In this document: positions 27,071-34,101 of the stretch, one piece after another
How the letters are laid out: every line of letters begins with the position of its first letter
Position numbering within the stretch: position 1 is the first letter of the stretch
Assembly: GCF_030814655.1 (NCBI RefSeq)
Contig: NZ_JAUSVK010000001.1
Location: forward strand, 5,587,001-5,651,000
Reading direction: 5' to 3'
Source of the DNA: Labrys monachus
GTDB lineage: Bacteria; Pseudomonadota; Alphaproteobacteria; Rhizobiales; Labraceae
DNA length: 64,000 bases
Made by a program: the position numbers and the translations under genes
The notes under the pieces: model-generated
The model's database searches: none
The model's input: only the letters and a program-made list of their open reading frames with translations
What the model was told of the DNA's origin: nothing

Positions 27071-27850
27071 ATGGCTGCTTCCAGCGAAATCGCCCTCAGC
27101 GTCCGCAACATCCGCAAGCGCTTCGGCCAGCACGAGGTGCTGAAGGGCATCTCGGTCGATGCCCATCAGGGCGACGTGATCTCCATCCTCGGCTCGTCCG
27201 GGTCCGGCAAAAGCACGTTCCTGCGCTGCATCAACCTACTGGAGACGCCGGACGAGGGCGAGATCGTGGTGGCCGGCGAGAAGATCGCCATGCGCCGGCA
27301 CCGCAACGGCCAGCTCGAACCGGCGAACGGCCGCCAGGTCGACCGCATCCGGTCCGAGATCGGCATGGTGTTCCAGAGCTTCAATCTGTGGTCGCACATG
27401 ACGGTGCTGCAGAACCTGATCGAAGGCCCCGTCCATGTGCAGCGCCGCCCGCGCGCCGAATGCATCGCGGAAGCCGAGGCCCTGCTCGAGCGCGTCGGCC
27501 TCGCCGACCGCCGCCACTATTATCCCTCGCACATGTCCGGCGGCCAGCAGCAGCGGGCCGCCATCGCCCGCGCCCTGGCGATGCGGCCCAAGGTGATGCT
27601 GTTCGACGAGCCGACCTCGGCGCTCGACCCGGAACTGGTGGGCGAAGTGCTGCGCGTGATGCGCTCGCTCGCCGAGGAGGGCCGCACCATGCTGGTGGTC
27701 ACCCACGAGATGAGCTTCGCCCGCAATGTCTCCAACCGGGTGATGTTCCTGCACAAGGGCGAGGTCGAGGCCGACGGCTCGCCGGACGAATTGTTCAAGG
27801 ACATGAAGTCCGAGCGCTTCAAGAATTTCGTGTCGGGCCAGCAGCATTGA
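27071..27850 (+). CDS. Polar amino-acid ABC transporter ATPase (HisP-like)
   Basis: A 259-residue ATPase with Walker A GSSGSGKST, signature SGGQQQR, Walker B LFDEPTSALDPE and switch histidine in VTHEM. The insertion MRRHRNGQLEPANGRQVDRIRS after the first strand pair is typical of HisP/GlnQ-type subunits. It lies 13 bases after the permeases and energises the importer. The HutH-like gene follows about 170 bases later. Confidence 0.95.
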   Translation: MAASSEIALSVRNIRKRFGQHEVLKGISVDAHQGDVISILGSSGSGKSTFLRCINLLETPDEGEIVVAGEKIAMRRHRNGQLEPANGRQVDRIRSEIGMVFQSFNLWSHMTVLQNLIEGPVHVQRRPRAECIAEAEALLERVGLADRRHYYPSHMSGGQQQRAAIARALAMRPKVMLFDEPTSALDPELVGEVLRVMRSLAEEGRTMLVVTHEMSFARNVSNRVMFLHKGEVEADGSPDELFKDMKSERFKNFVSGQQH

Positions 27851-27874
27851 AGGCTTCGGCCTTTTCCCGGGGGC

Positions 27875-27969
27875 GCGGACGTCCCGCCCGCCTCTTGCCG
27901 CCCGGCAGGCACGACGCTGCCGGACCGGGCTCGCCAGGCCGAGAGCAAGGGCGGACGAGATCCGCGCCC
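27875..27969. repeat. Palindromic element between importer and HutH-like gene
   Basis: GCGGACG-TCC-CGCCCGC (27875-27891, one mismatch) and GCGGA-CGAGA-TCCGC near 27951-27965 bracket a GC-rich interval with further short inverted repeats. It is a longer member of the GGAC/GTCC palindrome family seen elsewhere in the window. Confidence 0.6.
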
Positions 27970-28019
27970 CTGCCGGCCGGGCTTCCGGACCATTCCCCTC
28001 GCATGTCCAGAGTTTGTCC

Positions 28020-29501
28020 ATGTCCATCACGCTTGATGCCCCCCTTTCCCGGCAGGATGCCGCTGCCGTCGCCGGGGGCGCCGAATTGCGGCTGTCCGAG
28101 GCGGCGTGGCAGCGCCTCGCCCGGGGCCGCGCCATCGTCGAGGCGATCGTCGACAGGGGCATGCTGGCCTATGGCGTGAACACCGGCGTCGGCGCCCTGT
28201 GCAATGTCGTCGTCGACCGCCCGCACCAGCGGCGCCTGTCGCGCAGCATCGTCATGAGCCACGCCGTCGGCGTGGGGGCGCCGCTCGGCGCGGCCGAGAC
28301 GCGGGCGATCATGGCGGCAGCCGTCAACAATTATGCGCATGGCCGGTCGGGCGTGCGCCCGGCGCTGGTCGAGCAGCTGCTCGCCCTGCTCGCGGAGGAC
28401 TGCATCCCCGAAGTGCCCTCGCTCGGCTCGGTCGGCTATCTCAGCCACATGGCCCATATCGCCCTGGTGCTGATCGGCGAGGGAACCGCCCTGCATCGCG
28501 GCGAAAGGCTGCCGGGCGGCGAGGCGCTGGCGCGGATCGGCCGCGCGCCGCTGGTGCTCGAAGCCAAGGAGGGGCTCAGCCTCGTCAACGGCTCGCCCTG
28601 CGTCACCGGCCTCTCCGCCCTCGCCCTGTCGCGGGCGGAGCGGCTCGCCGGCTGGGCCGACAATATCGCCGCCATGAGCTTCGAGGTGCTGCGCGGCCAG
28701 CCCGTCGCCTTCGACGAGGCTTCGCTGGCGCTGCGCGTCTCCCCGGGCATGCAGGCTTCCGGCCGGCGCCTGCGAGCCCTCCTGGCGGACAGCGCCATCC
28801 TCGCCGCCGCCACCGGGCGGCAGACGCAGGATCCCCTCAGCCTGCGGGCCGTGCCTCACGTCCACGGCGCGGTGCGCGACGCGCTGGACATGATCGGCAC
28901 GACCGTCGAGCGGGAGCTCGCCTCGGTGACCGACAACCCCGCGGTGATGGGCACGCCGGAGGCGCCGGAGGTCTATTCGGAAGCCCATGCCGTGGCGCCG
29001 GCGATCGGCCTCGCCATGGACCAGCTCGGCATCGCCGTCGCCGAGCTGGCGGCGATGGCCGAGCGGCGGATCGACCGGCTCGTCAACCCGCTGGTCAGCG
29101 GCCTGCCGCCCTTCCTGGCCGCCGACAGCGGCGTGGCGTCCGGCTTCATGATCGCCCAATACACGGCCGTGTCGCTGGCGGCCCGCAATCGCCGGCTGGC
29201 GAGCCCGGCCAGCCTCGACGGCGGCATCACCTCCGCCCTGCAGGAGGACCACCTCACCCATGCGACGCCCGCGGCGCTCAAGGCGCTCGACATCCTCGAC
29301 AATGCCGAGCACATCCTGGCGATCGAGCTGCTGGCGGCCACGCAGGCCTATGACCTCCTGGAAGGCGGCCTCGCTCGGGCCGCGGGCACGGACCTGCTCT
29401 ACCGGGACGTCCGCGCGGCGCTGCCGCCCTATCGCGACGACCGGCCCCTCGCCGGCGACATCGCCGTCGCGCGCGGCATCCTGCAGCGCGACCCGGGCTG
29501 A
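28020..29501 (+). CDS. HutH-like aromatic amino-acid lyase homologue lacking the MIO triad
   Basis: A 493-residue member of the histidine/phenylalanine ammonia-lyase family. Conserved family blocks are present: YGVNTGVG (51-58), QDPLSLR (270-276), SGFMIAQ, and QEDH. The cofactor loop is not: canonical enzymes read GSVGASGDLAPL, while here GSVG (136-139) runs directly into YLSHMAHIALVLIGEG. Alignment by eye places an exact deletion of Ala-Ser-Gly, the residues that cyclise into MIO. The usual SGGNFHG block is also replaced (YSEAHAV, 319-325). Flanking frame and codon use are normal, so it is not a sequencing slip. It sits beside hut genes but is unlikely to be an ordinary ammonia-lyase. Confidence 0.85.
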   Translation: MSITLDAPLSRQDAAAVAGGAELRLSEAAWQRLARGRAIVEAIVDRGMLAYGVNTGVGALCNVVVDRPHQRRLSRSIVMSHAVGVGAPLGAAETRAIMAAAVNNYAHGRSGVRPALVEQLLALLAEDCIPEVPSLGSVGYLSHMAHIALVLIGEGTALHRGERLPGGEALARIGRAPLVLEAKEGLSLVNGSPCVTGLSALALSRAERLAGWADNIAAMSFEVLRGQPVAFDEASLALRVSPGMQASGRRLRALLADSAILAAATGRQTQDPLSLRAVPHVHGAVRDALDMIGTTVERELASVTDNPAVMGTPEAPEVYSEAHAVAPAIGLAMDQLGIAVAELAAMAERRIDRLVNPLVSGLPPFLAADSGVASGFMIAQYTAVSLAARNRRLASPASLDGGITSALQEDHLTHATPAALKALDILDNAEHILAIELLAATQAYDLLEGGLARAAGTDLLYRDVRAALPPYRDDRPLAGDIAVARGILQRDPG

Positions 29502-29516
29502 GGCCCGGCTGCCGCA

Positions 29517-30545
29517 TCAGGCGATCGGGTCGTTCCAGCCCCATTGCCGCGCCAGATCGAGGCATTCGCGCCAGGTCGGCACGGCGTCCGTGGTGTTGAT
29601 CGACCGCAGCGACGCCGCCGCCGCGGCATGGGCGAGCGCCAGCGCCTCCTTGAGGGCCCAGCCCTGGTGGAAGGCATAGAGGAAGCCGGCCGCGAAGGCA
29701 TCGCCGGCACCGTTGGCCCCGGCCACTTCGGTCTTGGGCACCCGCACCGAGGGCTGGGTGACGACCTCGCCCGACCGCGTCACCGCGACGGCGCCGGTGG
29801 GGAAATGGGCGACCACCACGCCGCAGGCGCTGGCCGACAGCGTCGCCTTCGCCGCGCGGATGCAGGCCTCGACATCCGTGCGCCCCGCCGAGACCGTCGC
29901 CTCGCCGCCGATGGCGCCCATCTCGCTGTCATTGACGATGAAGAGGTCGAGATAGGGCAGAAGCGGCCGCACCAGCTCGGCGAGCCGCGCCGCCGTCACG
30001 CTGGCAAGCTCCAGATTGGTGACGAGGCCGGCCTGGCGCGCCTTGCGGAGCACGGTGATCCAGCCATTGGCGTCCGCCCCCCAGGGCGCGTCCATGCGGG
30101 GATGCACGCCCGGCAGGCCGAGATGGAGGATGCGCCCGCGCGTGGTGGTGAAATCGAAATGGTCCGGGGTCAGCAGCGCGCCGGCGCCTGTCCGGTAGAT
30201 ATGGGTGCGCCGGCCGGTGAGCTTGGAGCAGAAGGCGTCGCTATGGGCGGTCGGCGCCTGGGCGGTCGTCACCAGCTGCCGCCGCTCGATGCCGTAGCGG
30301 TCCGCCTCGGCCTGGAGCAGGCGGCCGTCCTCGTCGTCGCCGATCAGGCCGATGGTCTCGACCCAGAAGGCGGGATCGAGCCGCTTCACGTCGATGGCGA
30401 GGTTGCAGCCCGAGCCGCCGCCGCGCGATTCCTCGCTCAGGATCTCGGCGAGCCCGTCTTCCTGCGGCCAGAATTCGACCAGCTTGTTGCTGTCGACACA
30501 CCAGGTGCCGCCGGTGACGATGCCGTTGCGCTCAGGCGTCGACAT
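29517..30545 (-). CDS. PfkB-family carbohydrate/nucleoside kinase
   Basis: A 342-residue ribokinase-like kinase. The C-terminal PfkB signature GANGAGDAFAAGFLYA carries the catalytic aspartate, and an N-terminal RGGGSGCNLAIDVKRL segment matches the substrate-binding side. A GGAGG-like site supports ATG 30545. It converges with the HutH-like gene, separated by 15 bases. The substrate is unknown; it differs clearly from the other PfkB kinase at 40885. Confidence 0.88.
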   Translation of the reverse strand: MSTPERNGIVTGGTWCVDSNKLVEFWPQEDGLAEILSEESRGGGSGCNLAIDVKRLDPAFWVETIGLIGDDEDGRLLQAEADRYGIERRQLVTTAQAPTAHSDAFCSKLTGRRTHIYRTGAGALLTPDHFDFTTTRGRILHLGLPGVHPRMDAPWGADANGWITVLRKARQAGLVTNLELASVTAARLAELVRPLLPYLDLFIVNDSEMGAIGGEATVSAGRTDVEACIRAAKATLSASACGVVVAHFPTGAVAVTRSGEVVTQPSVRVPKTEVAGANGAGDAFAAGFLYAFHQGWALKEALALAHAAAAASLRSINTTDAVPTWRECLDLARQWGWNDPIA

Positions 30546-30945
30546 GCGCGCTCCTCCCTGCAGGCGATGCGCCCCGGACGGCGCCGGCGGATGGAAGCAT
30601 GATGGGGGTCTGGCGGCTCATGGAAATTGTCTCGTCCTTGGGCTGTGTCGTCGCGGGGAGGATGTCGGGAAGGCGCCGCATCCTTCTTGTCCCTCCTGCA
30701 TAGCCGCAACTGGAGCGGCCGGGCAACCGGGCAGGCGCCTCGGGCGAGGGTGTTTCGATCGGCCGCGGATTGAACTTTTTCCGCCGTCCGGCGTTGGGCA
30801 GGCGGCGTTCACCATTCTGAGCGGTTTGCACGCCATATCGTGGATCGATATCGGCCGTCGGCATGTCGGGGGATGGCCGGCGGGACGTTATCCTGTACGA
30901 TCTCCCGCCTGCCGGAGAGCCGGTGATTACTGGAGTGGACGTCCC
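30546..30945. other. Non-coding gap of 400 bases
   Basis: No convincing gene, RNA or strong repeat was seen here. It presumably contains the leftward PfkB promoter and the promoter of the GlsB-like gene. Confidence 0.5.
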
Positions 30946-31201
30946 ATGCATGGCGAATCTTTGATCATCTTTCTCGTTGTCGGCATCATCGCAGGATGGC
31001 TGGCCGGCGTGATCATGAACGGCGGAGGGTTCGGCCTGATCGGCGATCTCATCGTCGGCGTGGTCGGTGCCTTCATCGCCGGCCTGATCCTGCCGAGCTT
31101 CCATGTCGACCTCGGCTCCCCCCATCGTCAATTCGATCGTGTTCGCGCTGATCGGGGCCATCATCCTTCTCTTCGCCCTGCGCCTCGTCAGGCGCGTCTG
31201 A
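30946..31201 (+). pseudogene. GlsB/YeaQ-type small membrane protein with a frameshift
   Basis: The frame starts MHGESLIIFLVVGIIAGWLAG and continues to ILPSFHVDLGSP, matching the GlsB/YeaQ/YmgE stress-related membrane family. At a run of six C (31118-31123) the frame breaks. Removing one C restores IVNSIVFALIGAIILLFALR and a stop at 31201, giving a normal protein of about 84 residues. As written, the last third is scrambled and translation would end at 31224. It is either a recent inactivation, phase-variable slippage, or a homopolymer sequencing error. Confidence 0.75.
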
Positions 31202-31314
31202 GGGCCGGGATGAACGGCGGATGAACGGCCCGGAAGGCCGCGATTAAGCCGTCCGGGTCCAGACTGGTATTCGAGGCGGGGTTTGGGCGTACTTCTTGAT
31301 GAAAGGAGCGTTCG

Positions 31315-31716
31315 ATGTTTCGAAAACTTGCATTGGCCGCCGTCGCCGCGATCGGGCTGGCGGCGGTTTCGGTCGGTGCCTCAGTGCCGGCCCAGGCCGC
31401 ACCGCCCGACCGCGGCTATGGCGGGCAGCGCTTCATTCCCCATGGGCACGGAGGATGGGGGCACGGCGGCGGTGGCTGGCATGGCGGCGGCGGCGGATGG
31501 GGCCACGGCGGCGGCTGGCATGGCGGCGGCGGCGGATGGGGCCATCATCGCCGCTGGTATGGCGGTGGGGGTGGCGGCTGGGGCTACGGCGTGCCGTTCT
31601 ACGGCTTTTACGGCGACCCCTATTATGATGACGACTATACGGTCTGCCGCTATCGGACCGTGCGAGTCTGGACGCGCTACGGCGTGCGGTGGGTGCGCCG
31701 GCGCGTCTGCTGGTAG
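31315..31716 (+). CDS. Secreted Gly/His/Trp-rich repeat protein
   Basis: A 133-residue protein with a signal peptide (KLALAAVAAIGLAAVSVGA, cleavage after AQA). The middle is made of short repeats such as GGWGHGGGGWHGGGG, and the C-terminal part is Tyr/Arg-rich with two cysteines (VCRYRTV and RRRVCW). Such proteins occur widely in Hyphomicrobiales with no settled function; the His/Gly repeats could bind metal. Base composition follows the repeat, not foreign origin. Confidence 0.8.
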   Translation: MFRKLALAAVAAIGLAAVSVGASVPAQAAPPDRGYGGQRFIPHGHGGWGHGGGGWHGGGGGWGHGGGWHGGGGGWGHHRRWYGGGGGGWGYGVPFYGFYGDPYYDDDYTVCRYRTVRVWTRYGVRWVRRRVCW

Positions 31717-31802
31717 GCTCCCGAGCGATCTTCCAGCGTTGCAGCCGCACCGGTCATCCGGTGCGGTTCCCTTTTCGACGCAGGTTTGCCGCCAAGCGAC
31801 AT

Positions 31803-31819
31803 GATAGAGATTCTCTATC
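31803..31819. promoter_or_regulatory. Perfect 17-bp palindrome upstream of fdsG, LysR-type box
   Basis: GATAGAGATTCTCTATC is a perfect palindrome 83 bases before the fdsG start and contains T-N11-A, the LysR-type box. A second small palindrome, TTGAT-TGCC-ATCAA, is at 31839-31852. Known fds operons are controlled by a LysR-type FdsR, so this is a good operator candidate. No fdsR gene is present in this window. Confidence 0.6.
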
Positions 31820-31902
31820 GTGCGATGAGAATCGGTTCTTGATTGCCATCAAACGACGGCGCATTTTCCAGTCTGGAAATGGTCGAAAGTGAGTGGCATC
31901 GC

Positions 31903-32382
31903 ATGTCCGAGCCTGGGCACGAGGACTGGAATACGGCACGGGCTGCCGAAATCATCGCCGCCGGCCGGGGCCTGGAAGGGCCGTTGCTGCCGATCCTGCA
32001 CGGCTTCGTGCAGGCGTTCGGCTATGTTCCCGAGCCCGCCGTGCCGATGGTCGCCGAGGCGCTCAACCTGTCCCGCGCCGAGGTGCACGGCGTCGTCACC
32101 TTCTATCACGACTTCCGGCGCGAGCCTGCCGGCGACCATGTCGTCAAGCTCTGCCGCGCCGAGGCGTGCCAGGCGGCCGGCTGCGAGGCGCTCGCCGATC
32201 ACCTCACCGGCAGGCTCGGCATCGGCTTCGGCGAGACGACGCCGGACGGCCGCGTCACGCTGGAGCCCGTCTACTGCCTCGGCCTGTGCGCCGTCTCGCC
32301 CGCGGCGATGATCGACGGCCGCCTGGTGGCGCGGCTCGACGAGAAGCGGCTCGACCGGGCGCTCGACGAGGTGGCGCGATGA
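31903..32382 (+). CDS. fdsG: NAD-dependent formate dehydrogenase, gamma subunit
   Basis: A 159-residue NuoE-like thioredoxin-fold subunit. Two cysteine pairs that bind a [2Fe-2S] cluster are visible: CRAEACQ and VYCLGLC. The helical N-terminal part (LLPILHGFVQAFGYVP, HGVVTFYHDFR) is typical. It is the first gene of fdsGBACD and its stop overlaps the fdsB start. I selected the ATG at 31903 because an upstream frame adds no family sequence. Confidence 0.94.
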   Translation: MSEPGHEDWNTARAAEIIAAGRGLEGPLLPILHGFVQAFGYVPEPAVPMVAEALNLSRAEVHGVVTFYHDFRREPAGDHVVKLCRAEACQAAGCEALADHLTGRLGIGFGETTPDGRVTLEPVYCLGLCAVSPAAMIDGRLVARLDEKRLDRALDEVAR

Positions 32383-33932
32383 CCCTTCGCCTTTACATCC
32401 CCCGCGACGCCGCTGCCGTCGCCTGTGGTGCCGACGAGGTCGCTGCCGCCCTCCAGGTCGCCGCCATCGCCCGCAATCTCGACGTCGAGATCGTCCGCAA
32501 CGGCTCGCGCGGCCTCGCCTGGCTGGAGCCCCTGGTCGAGCTCGTCACGCCCGAAGGCCGGATCGGCTACGGGCCGGCGGAGCCGGAGGACGCGGAAAGC
32601 CTGATCGCCGCCTTTGCCGGCGACGGCGCGCACCGGCTGCGGGTCGGCAGGCCCGAGGAACTGCCCTTCCTCAAGCGCCAGACCCGGCTGACCTTCGCCC
32701 GCGTCGGCATCGTCGATCCGCGCGACCTCGACGACTATAGGGCGCATGGCGGCCTCAAGGGGCTCGAAAAGGCGATCGCGCTCGGTCCCGCCGGCATCAT
32801 CGAGGAAGTGACGAAATCCGGGCTGCGCGGGCGCGGCGGCGCCGGCTTTCCCACCGGCATCAAATGGAAGACGGTGGCCGACGCCAGGGGCGAGCGCAAA
32901 TACATCGTCTGCAACGCCGACGAGGGCGACAGCGGCACCTTCGCCGACCGCATGCTGATGGAGGGCGACCCGTTCTGCCTGATCGAGGGCATGGCGATCG
33001 CCGGCATCGCCACCGGCGCCGCCAAGGGCTTCGTCTATATCCGCTCCGAATACCCGCATGCCATCGCGGCGATGAACGCCGCCGTCGACAAGGCCCGGCG
33101 CGCGGGCGTCCTCGGCCCCGCCGTGCTCGGCTCGGCCCATGGCTTCGACATGGAGGTGCGCGTCGGCGCCGGCGCCTATGTCTGCGGCGAGGAGACTTCG
33201 CTGCTCGAAAGCCTGGAGGGCCGCCGCGGCACGGTGCGCGCCAAGCCGCCGCTGCCGGCCCATAAGGGCCTGTTCGGCATGCCGACGGTGATCAACAACG
33301 TGCTGTCGCTGGCGACGGTCCCGGTGATCCTCGCCGATGGTGCCGAAGCCTATCGCGATTTCGGCATGGGCCGCTCGCGCGGCACGATGCCGATCCAGCT
33401 CGCCGGCAACCTCAATTATGGCGGCCTGTTCGAGACCGCCTTCGGCATCACGCTGGGCCAGCTCGTGGACGAGATCGGCGGGGGCTGCTTCACCGGCCGC
33501 CCGATCCGCGCCGTGCAGGTCGGCGGCCCGCTCGGCGCCTATTTCCCGCGCGAACTGTTCGACACGCCTTTCGACTACGAGGCCTTCGCCGCCCGCGACG
33601 GGCTCATCGGCCATGGCGGCATCGTCGTGTTCGACGACAGCGTCGACATGCGCCACCAGGCCCGCTTCGCCATGGCATTCTGCGCCGTCGAAAGCTGCGG
33701 CAAATGCACGCCCTGCCGCATCGGCTCGACCCGCGGCGCCGAGACGATCGACAAGATCATCGCCGGCCGGGACGTGGCGCGCAACATCGCCATCGTCGAG
33801 GACCTCTGCCAGACGATGAAGTTCGGCTCCCTGTGCGCGCTCGGCGGCTTCACGCCCTATCCGGTGCTGTCGGCGATCCGCCATTTTCCCGAGGACTTCC
33901 ACCGCACGCCCCAGCGTGTCGCGGCGGAGTGA
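32379..33932 (+). CDS. fdsB: NAD-dependent formate dehydrogenase, beta subunit (FMN/NADH)
   Basis: A 517-residue NuoF-like subunit that passes electrons to NAD+. The N-terminal ~100 residues are thioredoxin-like. The core contains the FMN/NADH motifs GRGGAGFPTGIKWK and GAGAYVCGEETSLLESLEG, and the C-terminal [4Fe-4S] ligands ESCGKCTPCRIGSTRG plus a distal cysteine. Its start overlaps fdsG (ATGA). Confidence 0.95.
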   Translation: MTLRLYIPRDAAAVACGADEVAAALQVAAIARNLDVEIVRNGSRGLAWLEPLVELVTPEGRIGYGPAEPEDAESLIAAFAGDGAHRLRVGRPEELPFLKRQTRLTFARVGIVDPRDLDDYRAHGGLKGLEKAIALGPAGIIEEVTKSGLRGRGGAGFPTGIKWKTVADARGERKYIVCNADEGDSGTFADRMLMEGDPFCLIEGMAIAGIATGAAKGFVYIRSEYPHAIAAMNAAVDKARRAGVLGPAVLGSAHGFDMEVRVGAGAYVCGEETSLLESLEGRRGTVRAKPPLPAHKGLFGMPTVINNVLSLATVPVILADGAEAYRDFGMGRSRGTMPIQLAGNLNYGGLFETAFGITLGQLVDEIGGGCFTGRPIRAVQVGGPLGAYFPRELFDTPFDYEAFAARDGLIGHGGIVVFDDSVDMRHQARFAMAFCAVESCGKCTPCRIGSTRGAETIDKIIAGRDVARNIAIVEDLCQTMKFGSLCALGGFTPYPVLSAIRHFPEDFHRTPQRVAAE

Positions 33933-33956
33933 GGGTGATGATGGCCACAGTCCTCA

Positions 33957-34067
33957 TGTCATCCCGGAAGCGCGCAGCGCTATCCGGGACCGTCACCAGA
34001 ACCATTCTTGCCCGCGGTCCCGTGTCTGCACCGCACCACTTCGTGGTGCCGTGCGCACGGGATGACA
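33957..34067. repeat. Palindromic element between fdsB and fdsA
   Basis: TGTCATCCCG (33957-33966) and CGGGATGACA (34058-34067) form perfect outer arms. Inside are smaller hairpins, including CACCAC-TTC-GTGGTG near 34036-34050. This GTCATCCCGG type is familiar from alphaproteobacterial intergenic repeats. It lies within an operon, where it may affect mRNA processing between subunits. Confidence 0.7.
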
Positions 34068-34101
34068 GGCCCAGTGTCCCTCTTCTCGCCGAGGTGCGGT
34101 A

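Noticed and set aside
28425-28480. Frameshift or sequencing error as explanation for the missing MIO triad
   Set aside because: The reading frame is continuous with conserved residues on both sides, and exactly three codons are missing; a frame error would scramble the following family blocks.
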